From positions 501,735 to 565,734 of the forward strand of contig JAMLIB010000001.1 of NCBI GenBank assembly GCA_023954415.1: a DNA stretch of 64,000 nucleotides. Reading direction: 5' to 3'. The notes below the pieces were generated by a model that did not search any database, was not told where the DNA came from, and saw only the letters and a list, made by a program, of their open reading frames with translations. Positions 9,669 to 17,542 of this stretch are shown here, one piece after another; the first letter of the stretch is position 1; each line of letters starts with the position of its first letter. The DNA is from Trueperaceae bacterium (GTDB lineage Bacteria; Deinococcota; Deinococci; Deinococcales; Trueperaceae). The translations under genes and the position numbers were made by a program.

Positions 9669-9929
9669 ACTCCGACGCGTAACCGTCGTGCAACTCCCGC
9701 CAGCCGTACGCGAGCGCCCGGTCCGGTACGACCGGTGACCAGCGGGCAGCCGTGCCGGGTCGGTGAGCATCTGCCACAGCCGCTCCGGGCTCTGCGGGAA
9801 CTCACGGCGCATGATCAGCGTCCATGCGTTCCCGGCCCGTTCCACCGAAACGTCGATGGCAACGTCGCTCTCGCCGGCTCGGAGGTGCTCGACGATGGGC
9901 CGGTGTCGGCAGGAGCGTAGGCGCCTCAC
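9631..9929 (-). pseudogene. Frameshifted SRPBCC (AHSA1-type) remnant
   Basis: One frame reads WTLIMRREFPQSPERLWQML, the start of an AHSA1-type domain, up to about base 9745. The next frame continues it as ARWSPVVPDRALAYGW and ends at a stop at 9631. The domain is therefore broken by a frameshift and lacks its C-terminal half. ArsR-AHSA1 pairs are common, and an ArsR gene lies 580 bases away with the TOPRIM gene between. Confidence 0.5.
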
Positions 9930-10408
9930 CCCGGCAGGGCGGCCAGCAACGCCGCGAGCGGAGGGGGTATCCGGTCGAGCGGCAGCGCCTCCGTGAGTAG
10001 ACGCGCGTAGCGCGCCTTGTTGCCGCTGCGCCCGCCGAAGAAGCGGGCCAACTGCTCCTCGCCGGTCCGCCCACGCTGGAACGGTTGCCGTTGGAGGCGA
10101 CGGAACGAGTCGAGCTCGCCCTGCTGCGCGATCACGGCCTCGACGCCGTCGATGCCCAGGGCGCGGACCAACTCCGATTCCAGGTCGGGGTCGCAGACGA
10201 ACACGGTGTCGAGGACGCGCTCGAAGTCGCCGCGCTGGGCAGCGTCGACGAGGCCGATCACGTGCTCCGCGGCCAGCCGCGCGGCCGCGCGGCTGACTCC
10301 CCTGGACCCGCCGACTGGAAGCACTCGCGGCACGCCAAGCCCGAGGCGCCTCGCAAGGACCTCGACGGCGACGGCGTCGCTGGCGCCTTCAACCAGCACG
10401 ATGGGCAT
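9926..10408 (-). CDS. Stand-alone TOPRIM (OLD-type) domain protein
   Basis: 160 residues from ATG 10408; an alternative start at 10435 adds nine. The opening IVLVEGASDAVAVEVLARRL is the TOPRIM glutamate motif, and VFVCDPDLESELVRALG lies where OLD-type TOPRIM domains carry further acidic residues. No ATPase domain is attached, unlike full OLD nucleases. I prefer 10408 because it begins at the domain edge and a TATTCC box preceded by TG ends 8 bases before it. Metal-dependent nuclease or phosphotransfer chemistry is possible; the function is unknown. Confidence 0.65.
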   Translation of the reverse strand: MPIVLVEGASDAVAVEVLARRLGLGVPRVLPVGGSRGVSRAAARLAAEHVIGLVDAAQRGDFERVLDTVFVCDPDLESELVRALGIDGVEAVIAQQGELDSFRRLQRQPFQRGRTGEEQLARFFGGRSGNKARYARLLTEALPLDRIPPPLAALLAALPG

Positions 10409-10493
10409 GGTGCCACGGAATACCACGCTCGGCACTCGCGGCCCGTCGGATGCGCATTAGATCGACGCTTGGCCGGGTCGTTGAGCGCGGTGC

Positions 10494-10499
10494 TATACC
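10494..10499 (+). promoter_or_regulatory. Extended -10 promoter of the ArsR gene
   Basis: TGC-TATACC is an extended -10 ending 7 bases before the GTG at 10507, so transcription would begin on the start codon (leaderless). Confidence 0.5.
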
Positions 10500-10506
10500 T
10501 TGCCAG

Positions 10507-10833
10507 GTGGCTAAGTACGTGTCTGTCTCGGAGGAGGTCTTCGTGGCGCTCGCGGCCCCGACCCGTGGGGCGGTGATCCGGCGCCCCGGACCCGGCCCGG
10601 CGAGCGTGGGGGAGTTGGCGCGTGCGCTGCCCGTCATTTTGCCGTCGTTCATGAAACATGTGCGAACCCTCGAAGCGAGCGGACCGATCCGAACGGTGAA
10701 GCCCGGAAGGGTGCGCATGTGCACCCTGGATCGCGGGCGGCGCGCCCTCGTGGACGACTGGCTGGGGCGCCTATGGGAGGCACGCACCGCCGGTCTTGAA
10801 CGGCTCGTCGCCGAGCAGGAGGAGAGCTCGTGA
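10507..10833 (+). CDS. ArsR-family transcriptional regulator
   Basis: Winged-helix repressor of 108 residues from GTG 10507. EEVFVALAAPTRGAVIRR, ASVGELARALPVILPSFMKHV and GRVRMCTLDRGRR follow the HTH_5/ArsR plan, subtype usually paired with AHSA1 genes and lacking metal-binding cysteines. PTRRAIL is PTRGAVI here. The C-terminus WLGRLWEARTAGLERL is the dimer helix. Its stop overlaps the next gene as GTGA. It likely represses its own operon. Confidence 0.85.
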   Translation: MAKYVSVSEEVFVALAAPTRGAVIRRPGPGPASVGELARALPVILPSFMKHVRTLEASGPIRTVKPGRVRMCTLDRGRRALVDDWLGRLWEARTAGLERLVAEQEESS

Positions 10834-12047
10834 GCACGAACGCTGCCGGACGCCGCCGAGCCAACGAGGTCACCAGAGGCGAGGTCATCGCTTTCCGGCT
10901 CGGCGCCCAGCACCTTGCCGAGCGGCTGAGCCCGGCCGGGCTGCTCGCCGCCGCCGGTGCCTGCGGCGTTCAGAACAGCCCACCGGGCTCGGCGCTGCTC
11001 GCGCTGCAGGCGCGGGTGCGGGACCTCGCGCGAGCGGACGTCGACCACGCCGTCGCCGAGGAGAAGAGCCTCCTGCAGACCTGGAGCATGCGCGGCGCGC
11101 CGTTCTACTTTCCGACCGCGGACGCGGCCGTGTTCACGGCCGGCGTGTTGCCGCCGACCGAGGCCGCGCTGCGGCACTTCATCCCGGGCATCGAGCAGTC
11201 CGTCGCCAGGCTCGGTATCGACGTCACGGCGGCGGTCGAGTTGACGCGAGCGGAGATCGGAGGGGTGCTGGCGGGGCGCCGGCTCGCCATCGGTGAGCTC
11301 GGCGCGGAGCTCGCCGAGCGGATCACGGGAAGGCTCACGAAGGACCAACGCCCCGTTTGGCAGGCGGAGGGCCCGCATGCTCCGGGCCAGCCCGTCGGCG
11401 AGGCCGTCGTGCACTTCTGCCTCCGGGTCCTCGCGTTGCAGCGGGTCGTCTGCTTCGCGCCCCGATCCGACAACAAGGCGCCGTTCGTGCTCGTCGAGGA
11501 GTGGCTGGGCGAACCCGTTCCGGACGTGGAGGCGCCAGCGGCGCGCGCCGAGCTGCTGCGCCGCTACCTGCGCTGCTACGGCCCGGCGAGCCGCGCTGGT
11601 TTCGCCGCATGGTTGGGCGTCACGGTCGGCGATGCCGAACCTTGGTGGAGCCTGCTCGAGGGCGAGCTGACGCGCGTGGAGTTCGGTGGAGCCTCCTGGC
11701 TACTCACGTCCGACCTCGACGCCCTGCGGGCGTCGTCCGCCCCACAAGGCGTGCGCATGCTCCCGCCGCGCGACCCTTACACGCAGCTGCGTGACCGGGC
11801 GACGATCGTCGATGAGAAGTACCACCGACAGATCTGGAAGGCAGTCGGCGAGCTGGGCACGCTCCTCGTCGACGGCGAGATCGTCGGTACTTGGCGGCCG
11901 CGCAAGAGCGGTCGGAAGCTCGTCGTCACTGTCGAGGCCTTCGGCCCGTTGTCCGAGCGGGCCATGAAGGAGCTGCGGGAAGAGGCGCAGCACGTGGCGA
12001 GGTTGCGTGGAGCGGCGTCTGCCGCTGTCGAGTTCGGTGGTCGTTGA
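10830..12047 (+). CDS. Winged-helix DNA-binding protein, HTH_42/AlkZ-like family
   Basis: 405 residues in the family that includes AlkZ/YcaQ, DNA glycosylases that unhook interstrand crosslinks and remove alkylated bases. The N-terminal FRLGAQHLAERL, EKSLLQTWSMRGAPFYFP and the central RRYLRCYGPASRAGFAAWLGV match the tandem winged-helix plan. LLPPRDPYTQLRDR and YHRQIWKAVGELGTLLVDGEIVGTWRPRKSGRKL form the C-terminal module. The catalytic QxQ of AlkZ is not obvious: the N-terminal segment has a single Gln (GVQNSPPG), so activity is uncertain. GTG start overlaps the arsR stop by 4 bases, so the pair is coupled. Confidence 0.75.
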   Translation: MSTNAAGRRRANEVTRGEVIAFRLGAQHLAERLSPAGLLAAAGACGVQNSPPGSALLALQARVRDLARADVDHAVAEEKSLLQTWSMRGAPFYFPTADAAVFTAGVLPPTEAALRHFIPGIEQSVARLGIDVTAAVELTRAEIGGVLAGRRLAIGELGAELAERITGRLTKDQRPVWQAEGPHAPGQPVGEAVVHFCLRVLALQRVVCFAPRSDNKAPFVLVEEWLGEPVPDVEAPAARAELLRRYLRCYGPASRAGFAAWLGVTVGDAEPWWSLLEGELTRVEFGGASWLLTSDLDALRASSAPQGVRMLPPRDPYTQLRDRATIVDEKYHRQIWKAVGELGTLLVDGEIVGTWRPRKSGRKLVVTVEAFGPLSERAMKELREEAQHVARLRGAASAAVEFGGR

Positions 12048-12102
12048 AGGGCCCGGCCGCGTAGCCGGGCGGCGATCGGCGCGGTCGAACCGTACGTGCA
12101 TA

Positions 12103-12178
12103 TGGTGCACCAGGAAGGATTCGAACCCTCGGCCTACCGCTTAGAAGGCGGCTGCTCTATCCCCTGAGCTACTGGTGC
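12103..12178 (-). tRNA. tRNA-Arg (anticodon UCU)
   Basis: 76 bases with encoded CCA. Acceptor GCACCAG/CTGGTGC, anticodon arm CCGC-CTTCTAA-GCGG, anticodon UCU for AGA. Last of three tandem minus-strand tRNAs. Confidence 0.95.
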
Positions 12179-12203
12179 ACGCGACCGCGTGCGGCGTGAG
12201 GTG

Positions 12204-12279
12204 TGGAGCGGGAGACGGGATTCGAACCCGCGACATACAGCTTGGAAGGCTGTCGCTCTACCAACTGAGCTACTCCCGC
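12204..12279 (-). tRNA. tRNA-Gly (anticodon UCC)
   Basis: 76 bases with CCA. Acceptor GCGGGAG/CTCCCGC, anticodon arm ACAGC-CTTCCAA-GCTGT, anticodon UCC for GGA. Confidence 0.95.
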
Positions 12280-12333
12280 CCGACCCTGCGTGGCGCCGCC
12301 TCGGCCTACTCACACCGCTACCGGCGAGTGGCG

Positions 12334-12410
12334 TGGTCGGGGCGGCCGGATTCGAACCAGCGACTCCCTGGTCCCAAACCAGGTGCGCTACCAGACTGCG
12401 CTACGCCCCG
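12334..12410 (-). tRNA. tRNA-Pro (anticodon UGG)
   Basis: 77 bases with CCA. Acceptor CGGGGCG/CGCCCCG, anticodon arm CCTGG-TTTGGGA-CCAGG, anticodon UGG. First gene of the Pro-Gly-Arg cluster in the direction of transcription. Confidence 0.95.
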
Positions 12411-12460
12411 ACGAGGACGGCCGGGCCGAGGACGAACCACGACCCGCTGGCAGCGGAGGG

Positions 12461-12466
12461 AGTATA
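12461..12466 (-). promoter_or_regulatory. Candidate -10 of the Pro-Gly-Arg tRNA cluster
   Basis: TATACT on the minus strand, 50 bases before the 5' end of tRNA-Pro. No convincing -35. Confidence 0.4.
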
Positions 12467-12527
12467 CCCGGAAGGGCGGGTCGCACGCTACGCACGGCCC
12501 CGGCGCGACCCTGACGACGAGAAAGCG

Positions 12528-12565
12528 GCCGCCTCGCACGTCGGTCGTGGACGGTGCGAGGCGGC
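12528..12565 (-). terminator. Terminator of the secreted-protein gene
   Basis: GCCGCCTCGCAC and GTGCGAGGCGGC make a perfect 12-bp stem with a 14-base loop, 60 bases past the stop at 12625. On the minus strand it runs into CGCTTTCTC, the same kind of tail as the icd terminator. Confidence 0.65.
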
Positions 12566-12624
12566 TCTCGGAAGTGCGGCTGGGGAGGGAGGTCAGATGG
12601 CTGGGTCTCGAGCCCGCGGCGCGC

Positions 12625-13137
12625 TCAGCCGGCGGCGATGTGCGCCTTCACGCCGTCGAAGACGTCCTGGAGCACGATGCGAAGGCCCGAGGCGCTCGTG
12701 ATCACGGCGTAGTTGCCGTCGAGTTCGACGGTGACGGACTCGCCGACGCTGGCGAGGCTCGCCTGGTAGGCGGCCACGGCGTCCGCCAGCTCGATGCCGT
12801 CATGCTCGAGGCTGACGCCGTCGACGACGTTGCCCGTCGACTCCACGGCGACGGGTCCTTCACCGTTGAGCTCCCCGGAGTACGTGGTGGAGCCGAAGAA
12901 GTTGGTGCCGACGATGACGGGGATGCCGTCCATGTCGACAGGCAGGGCAGTGGCGACGCGGTCGTTCAGCACGACGGAGAACGTGTCACCGACCTTAGCG
13001 AAGCTTAGGTACGCCGTGGTCAGGTCGCTGTTCGAGTACTTGACGCCGGAGTCGTCGATGCGGATGGGGGCGGCTGCCAGGCTGACGCTGGTCAGGAGGG
13101 CGGCGAGGGCGGCCAGTAGGCGGGCTGAACGTTTCAT
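12625..13137 (-). CDS. Secreted protein of unknown function
   Basis: 170 residues. Start ATG 13137 has an AGGAGAAAG Shine-Dalgarno and opens a clean signal peptide (MKRSARLLAALAALL, then SVSLAAA) with cleavage near residue 23. The mature part (about 147 residues) is acidic, has no cysteine and alternates short strands such as GDTFSVVLNDRVATALPVDM and GESVTVELDGNYAVITSAS, so it is probably all-beta with a helix at the C-terminus (LQDVFDGVKAHIAAG). No family recognised. It stands alone with its own terminator. Confidence 0.75.
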   Translation of the reverse strand: MKRSARLLAALAALLTSVSLAAAPIRIDDSGVKYSNSDLTTAYLSFAKVGDTFSVVLNDRVATALPVDMDGIPVIVGTNFFGSTTYSGELNGEGPVAVESTGNVVDGVSLEHDGIELADAVAAYQASLASVGESVTVELDGNYAVITSASGLRIVLQDVFDGVKAHIAAG

Positions 13138-13229
13138 GGTCTTTCTCCTAGTCTGCCGGTCCCGTGGCTCTTCCGGCCGGCTTGGTAGGAGCATGGCGTC
13201 GTCCGGTGCAGATTGCGTGGAGCGGTTGC

Positions 13230-13235
13230 TAGACT
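13230..13235 (+). promoter_or_regulatory. Candidate -10 box of the P-loop protein gene
   Basis: TAGACT ends 6 bases before the GTG at 13242, implying a leaderless message. Confidence 0.45.
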
Positions 13236-13241
13236 CCGTCC

Positions 13242-13808
13242 GTGCCGCTGCTGGAAGTCACCGACCGCCTGATGAGGCCGCCGCGCCGCGTGCTCGTCGC
13301 GGGCACCTCCGGTTCCGGCAAGTCGACCTTGGCCGCCCGCCTGGCGGCCGTGTTCGGGCTCGAGCACGTGGAGATCGACGGGCTCTTCCACGGCCCCGGC
13401 TGGGTGCCGCGCCCAGAGTTCGTGGCTGACGTGGAGCGCTTCACGTCTCGTACCGGTTGGGTGACGGAGTGGCAGTACCACACGGTGAGGCCGCTCCTGG
13501 CAGAGAGGGCGGACCTGCTCGTGTGGCTCGACTACCCGCGGCACGTCGTCATGCGCCGCGTCGTCGCGCGGACCGTCAGGCGCCGCATACGCAACGAGGA
13601 GCTGTGGAACGGCAACCGCGAGCGTGGCCTCTGGCGCGTCCTCGTCGACCGCGATCACATCGTCCGGTGGGCCTGGCGCACGCACGAGGCTACGCCCAAG
13701 CGGGTCGCGGAGCTGTTGGAGCTGCGCCCGGAGCTGAGCGTCGTGCGACTGCGGTCGCCCGCCGAGGCCGAAGCGTGGCTGGCTGGGCTAGGGGAGCCGC
13801 TAGGGTAG
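13242..13808 (+). CDS. P-loop NTPase related to adenylate kinase/FlaR topology modulation proteins
   Basis: 188 residues. Walker A VLVAGTSGSGKST comes first, then EIDGLFHGPGWVPRPEF, the substrate-facing segment of the FlaR/adenylate-kinase-like family, and a Walker B-like LLVWLDYPR. RTVRRRIRNEELWNGNRERG is the basic lid region. It should bind ATP and phosphorylate or rearrange a small substrate, but none is known for this family. GTG start with no Shine-Dalgarno. Confidence 0.75.
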   Translation: MPLLEVTDRLMRPPRRVLVAGTSGSGKSTLAARLAAVFGLEHVEIDGLFHGPGWVPRPEFVADVERFTSRTGWVTEWQYHTVRPLLAERADLLVWLDYPRHVVMRRVVARTVRRRIRNEELWNGNRERGLWRVLVDRDHIVRWAWRTHEATPKRVAELLELRPELSVVRLRSPAEAEAWLAGLGEPLG

Positions 13809-13911
13809 CCGTCCAGCGCTCGGGCAGCGGCGGGGAGCCGCGCTGCGCCTCCGCTAGAGCAGCCGCCCTCTAAGCGGCAGGCCGACCCTCACGACCCCCT
13901 GACGGCGCGGC

Positions 13912-14349
13912 TCAACCCTCGCCGAGTTCGCTCAAGGCCAACCGCACCCAGGCGTCGAGCTCAGGCGTGAGGCCCAGGCTAAGGGCGCTCACGAGGTCGT
14001 ACCAGCCCATGCTCGGCTCCTCACCGGCCAAGGCGCCCGCGTAAGACGCGACCGGCCGCGCCAGGTAGACGAGGTCGACGTGCTCGTGATCCGCCGCGAT
14101 GGCCTCCAACTGGACGCCGCGGGGCCTGACGAGCTGGCGGGGACCGGGGGCGACGATCGGCGGCGGCCCGACGAGCTCGACGGCGATACCGGCCTCCTCG
14201 AGCACCTCGCGCGTCGCGGCATCGTCAGGCAGCTCACCTGGCTCGACGTGACCGCCGGGCGGCAGCCAGATCCCCAGCTTCCGGTGGCGGTGCAGCAGCA
14301 CCCGGTCGCGCCAGACCACGAACACGCTGACGGCCAAGTCGCGCGTCAT
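13912..14349 (-). CDS. Nudix hydrolase
   Basis: 145 residues, cleaving a nucleoside diphosphate linked to some group. The Nudix box [12 protein letters not shown]...REVLEEAGI is complete, with the REVLEEAG glutamates for the metal. The N-terminal [20 protein letters not shown] and the C-terminal [11 protein letters not shown] are normal. The start codon lies inside the first unit of a 23-base tandem repeat, and the APH-fold gene ends in the last unit, so the two minus-strand genes are probably one transcript. Substrate unknown. Confidence 0.85.
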   Translation of the reverse strand: MTRDLAVSVFVVWRDRVLLHRHRKLGIWLPPGGHVEPGELPDDAATREVLEEAGIAVELVGPPPIVAPGPRQLVRPRGVQLEAIAADHEHVDLVYLARPVASYAGALAGEEPSMGWYDLVSALSLGLTPELDAWVRLALSELGEG

Positions 14350-14436
14350 GCTGCGCCTGACGCGTTCGTCATGCTGCGCCTGACGCGTCCGTCATGCTGC
14401 GCCCGACCCGTCCGTCACGCTGCGCCTCACGCGTCC
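14345..14436. repeat. Four tandem 23-base repeats between the APH-fold and Nudix genes
   Basis: The unit on the plus strand is GTCATGCTGCGCCTGACGCG plus TTC or TCC. Units begin at 14345, 14368, 14391 and 14414; the last two carry a few changes. The array contains the stop codon of one gene and the start codon of the next, and each unit carries an ATGAC or GTGAC on the minus strand. Confidence 0.9.
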
Positions 14437-16010
14437 GCCCGCCACCGTGCGAGCATGCTCCTGACCACCCAGGAGACCACCCGCCCCGCGTCGACGAACG
14501 CGCGCTGCGCCGGTGGCACGGCCGCCGCGATATGGGCGTAGGCGACGGCGTGGTAGACGGGCGCGAGCGCCAGTCCTTCGTCGAGCGTCGCCTCGACGCC
14601 CGTCAGTAGGCCGGGGTGGTCATGGAACGCGGCGCGGACGGCGACCAGGTAGGCGTCGCGCAGGGCGAGCAGCTCGGCGGCGTTCGGCTCCTCGTCTATC
14701 CCGGCGAGCGTCACCAGGTCCACGCCCGGCCAGGCGAGCGCCGCGTCGGTCCAGTCGAAGAGCACGGGCAGCTCGCCGCCCGCGCGCGTGAACGCAGCGT
14801 TGCCCTGGTGGAGGTCACCATGCGTGAGGAGGAGCGGGGCCGCGCTCGCCAGCCGGGCGAGGCGCTCTCCGAGCCGGCGCTCCAGCACCGGCAACGCCGC
14901 GCGCTCGGCGTCCGTGAGGTGCGCGAGCTGAGGCGACGACCAGAGCATGCCGAGGTCGGCCGCCACCTCGTGGGGCCCGCGCTTCAGGACACCCGCCGCC
15001 AGCAGCTCCGCGTGACGCCCGGAAGCGGCCGCCTGGAGCTCGGCGAGGGCGTTCAGGACGTCGCTCGTGGTGGCCGTACGGACGTGGTCCTCCTCGAACC
15101 GGCGCGTCACCATCCATGCGGCGACCCGGTGGTCGCGGTCCGGAACGTGCGAACCGCCAAGCGCCGGCTCCGCCGACCCGCCGCGCGCCGGCTCGGACGC
15201 CCCGCGGGCCACCGCGTAACGGCCGTGCGCCACGACCGCGGGCACGAGGTCCGGTCTCAGGGAGTGGATGGCCGCGGTGACGGCGGGCTCGTTCGGCCAG
15301 AGCGGGTTGGTGACCTTGACGGCGGCGGCGTCCCCGAGCCACACGCTGGACAGGACCCACGACTGGAGCTGCCGCAACGGGGCGGCTGAGCCGTCGCCGG
15401 GCACGAGGGGTTCGAGGGTCGAACAGGCTCCCTCGCGGGTGCCGTCGCCTTCCGCTACCTCCGCCCGCATGGCGGCCGCCAGCGCCGCGGTCGAGCCCGG
15501 CAGGCTGTGGGGCGGTGGCTCGGCCGGAGCGGGCGCTCCGGGGGCGTGACCGCGCCGCGCCGCGCCCTCTGCGGGGGCCGGCTCCGCCTCCGTGGCGCCG
15601 TTCTCGGCGGCCAGCCAGCCCAGGTACCCGGCCAGGGCCTCCGCGAGCGGCGTGGGTAGCCCGAGGACCGTCGCGCCCTCTCCGGCGCCCGACCACTCGT
15701 GCCGCCGTAGGACGTCGACCGGCGGGGCGGGGAAGAGCTCGCAGGTGGTCAGGAGCTCCGTCACCACGCCGTCGGCCCCTTCTTCCGCCGCGCGGCGGAA
15801 GAAGGCGATCTGCCCGAGCGACACGAGTGGCAGCTCCGGCCCGAGCAGCCCGGCGAGCCCGAGGGCGCTGCGTGAGTCGCCGAGCGGCTCGTCCTGCACG
15901 GGCAGGCGCGGCGCACCGTCCGGACCGCGCTCCAGCAGCACCTTGGGCTGCGAGGGGTGAACGATCACTAGGTGCCGGCGCATCAGGTGCTGAGGTGCGA
16001 TGTCGGTCAT
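14427..16010 (-). CDS. APH-fold phosphotransferase with an extra N-terminal domain
   Basis: 527 residues. The C-terminal kinase domain (about 200-527) has the ATP lysine in VKVT (Lys232), catalytic loop LLTHGDLHQGN (His397, Asp399, Asn404) and metal motif LFDWTD (Asp419), as in aminoglycoside and small-metabolite kinases. Residues 1-135 are a separate domain (HLVIVHPSQPKVLLERGPDG) that looks like the opening strands of a Nudix fold but has no Nudix box. A low-complexity Ala/Pro/Glu linker (136-170) joins them. A true Nudix hydrolase follows downstream. The substrate is unknown; resistance cannot be inferred. Confidence 0.75.
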   Translation of the reverse strand: MTDIAPQHLMRRHLVIVHPSQPKVLLERGPDGAPRLPVQDEPLGDSRSALGLAGLLGPELPLVSLGQIAFFRRAAEEGADGVVTELLTTCELFPAPPVDVLRRHEWSGAGEGATVLGLPTPLAEALAGYLGWLAAENGATEAEPAPAEGAARRGHAPGAPAPAEPPPHSLPGSTAALAAAMRAEVAEGDGTREGACSTLEPLVPGDGSAAPLRQLQSWVLSSVWLGDAAAVKVTNPLWPNEPAVTAAIHSLRPDLVPAVVAHGRYAVARGASEPARGGSAEPALGGSHVPDRDHRVAAWMVTRRFEEDHVRTATTSDVLNALAELQAAASGRHAELLAAGVLKRGPHEVAADLGMLWSSPQLAHLTDAERAALPVLERRLGERLARLASAAPLLLTHGDLHQGNAAFTRAGGELPVLFDWTDAALAWPGVDLVTLAGIDEEPNAAELLALRDAYLVAVRAAFHDHPGLLTGVEATLDEGLALAPVYHAVAYAHIAAAVPPAQRAFVDAGRVVSWVVRSMLARWRADA

Positions 16011-16100
16011 GCGCTCACGACCGCGTCACGAGTCCAGCGGCGAGCTGGTCGGCGGGTCGATCGCGCCGCGATCACGCTGCGACCAGGCTGCCGCCACGCT

Positions 16101-16170
16101 GCCATCAACGCTGCCATCAACGCTGCCATCACGACGCCATCAACGCTGCCATCAACGCTGCCATCACGAC
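16101..16170. repeat. Perfect 35-base tandem duplication with 12-base sub-repeats at the miaB stop codon
   Basis: Bases 16101-16135 and 16136-16170 are identical. Inside each, GCTGCCATCAAC (12 bases) is itself repeated. The miaB stop (16164-16166) lies in the second copy. Read on the minus strand the sub-repeat encodes Met-Ala-Ala-Leu in one frame. Confidence 0.9.
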
Positions 16171-17513
16171 GCCATCACGAGCTCGATGCCGCGCGGGGCG
16201 GCCCCGACTACCTCGCCGTGCAGGGCGTGCGGCGTCGCGCCAGTGATCGTCACGTCCTTCACGCCCATGCTCGTCACGCTCTCGGCGGGCACGAGGACCG
16301 TGTGGTTCTGGTCCGAGTGGCCCACCGCGTAGCGCGAGTCGCGGCCGAGGTCCTTCACCAGCACGCGCAAGGTCTTGCCGACGAGCACCTCGTTGGCGGC
16401 CAGGCTCCGCGCCTTCTGGGCCTCGATGAGCCGCTGCAGGCGCTCGACCTTCACCTCGCGGGGCATGTCCTCGAAGTGCTTGTAGCTCGGCGTGCCCGGG
16501 CGGGCGGAGTACATGAACATGTACGCCTGCTCGAACGCCGCCGTCTCGGCGGCCGCGAGCGTCGCCTGGAAGTCCTCCTCCGTCTCGCCGGGGAAGCCGA
16601 CGATGATGTCCGTCGAGATGACGACCTCGGCGACCTTCTCCCTGATCTCCCTGACGATGTCCAGGTACCGCTCGATGCGGTACTCGCGCGCCATGCGCCG
16701 CAGCACCCGGTCGGAGCCGGACTGCATCGGGAGGTGGATGTCGTTGCAGACGTTCGGATGCGTGGCGATGACGTCGATGAGCTCGCTCGTGAAGTTCATC
16801 GGGTGGCTGGTCGTGAACTTGACGCGCTCGAAGCCGAGGTCGGCGACCGCGCGGAGGAGCTCCGGGAAGCTTGGCATGCCGGGTTGGCCCATGCCGTAGG
16901 AGTTGACGTTCTGGCCGAGCAGGGTCACCTCGGCCAGCCCCGCCGCGCGCATCGCGGCCGCCTCCCGCATGACGCTCTCGCGCGCGCGCGAGACCTCCGG
17001 TCCGCGCGTGTCGGGGACGATGCAGTAGGTGCAGTGGTGGTTGCAACCCCGCATGATCGTGAGGAAGCCAGACAGGCCTCGGGGCGCCGGCGGTTGGTAG
17101 TCGTGGAGCTCGGCCTGGAAGCCGAGCCGCTCGATCATGCCGCCGCGCTCCCCGGAGCGCAGGCTGCCGTACTCCTCCAGCGCCTCGAGCAGGTCCGTGA
17201 TGGCGCCGGGCCCGACGAGGAGGTCGACGCCGAACTTCTGCGCCACTTCGCGCCCCTCGTCCAACTGGGCGAGGCAGCCCATCAGCCCCACGGTCACGTC
17301 GCGCCCCTCGGAGCGCTGCTTGCGCAGGTCGCCGAGCACGCTGATGACCTTCTCGACCGGCTTGCCGCGCACGGCGCACGTGTTGAGGAGGAGCAGGTCG
17401 GCGTCGGCCGGGTGCGTGGCGAGCTCGTGCCCGCCGGCAACCAGCTCGGACTGGATGGTGTGGGTGTCGTACTCGTTCATCTGGCACCCGAAGGTGATGA
17501 CGTGTGCTCGCAA
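16164..17513 (-). CDS. miaB: tRNA-2-methylthio-N6-dimethylallyladenosine synthase
   Basis: Radical-SAM methylthiotransferase acting on A37 of tRNAs that read UNN codons. 449 residues from TTG 17513, chosen because GGAG lies 6 bases upstream and the protein then has family length; TTG 17525 is the alternative. N-terminal cluster ligands Cys10 (ITFGCQMNEYD), Cys46 and Cys80; radical-SAM cluster Cys157, Cys161, Cys164 (CNHHCTYCIVPDTRG). A TRAM domain closes the protein. It follows a 58-residue membrane protein by 29 bases. Confidence 0.93.
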   Translation of the reverse strand: MRAHVITFGCQMNEYDTHTIQSELVAGGHELATHPADADLLLLNTCAVRGKPVEKVISVLGDLRKQRSEGRDVTVGLMGCLAQLDEGREVAQKFGVDLLVGPGAITDLLEALEEYGSLRSGERGGMIERLGFQAELHDYQPPAPRGLSGFLTIMRGCNHHCTYCIVPDTRGPEVSRARESVMREAAAMRAAGLAEVTLLGQNVNSYGMGQPGMPSFPELLRAVADLGFERVKFTTSHPMNFTSELIDVIATHPNVCNDIHLPMQSGSDRVLRRMAREYRIERYLDIVREIREKVAEVVISTDIIVGFPGETEEDFQATLAAAETAAFEQAYMFMYSARPGTPSYKHFEDMPREVKVERLQRLIEAQKARSLAANEVLVGKTLRVLVKDLGRDSRYAVGHSDQNHTVLVPAESVTSMGVKDVTITGATPHALHGEVVGAAPRGIELVMAS

Positions 17514-17542
17514 CTGCCGCTCCAATCGCCTCGCCGAACGCC

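Noticed and set aside
14427..16010. Aminoglycoside resistance gene
   Set aside because: The APH fold is shared by many kinases of metabolites; the chain carries an extra domain and has no specific similarity to resistance enzymes that I can see.
16101..16170. Possible CRISPR array
   Set aside because: The repeats are directly adjacent with no unique spacers, and no cas gene is present.
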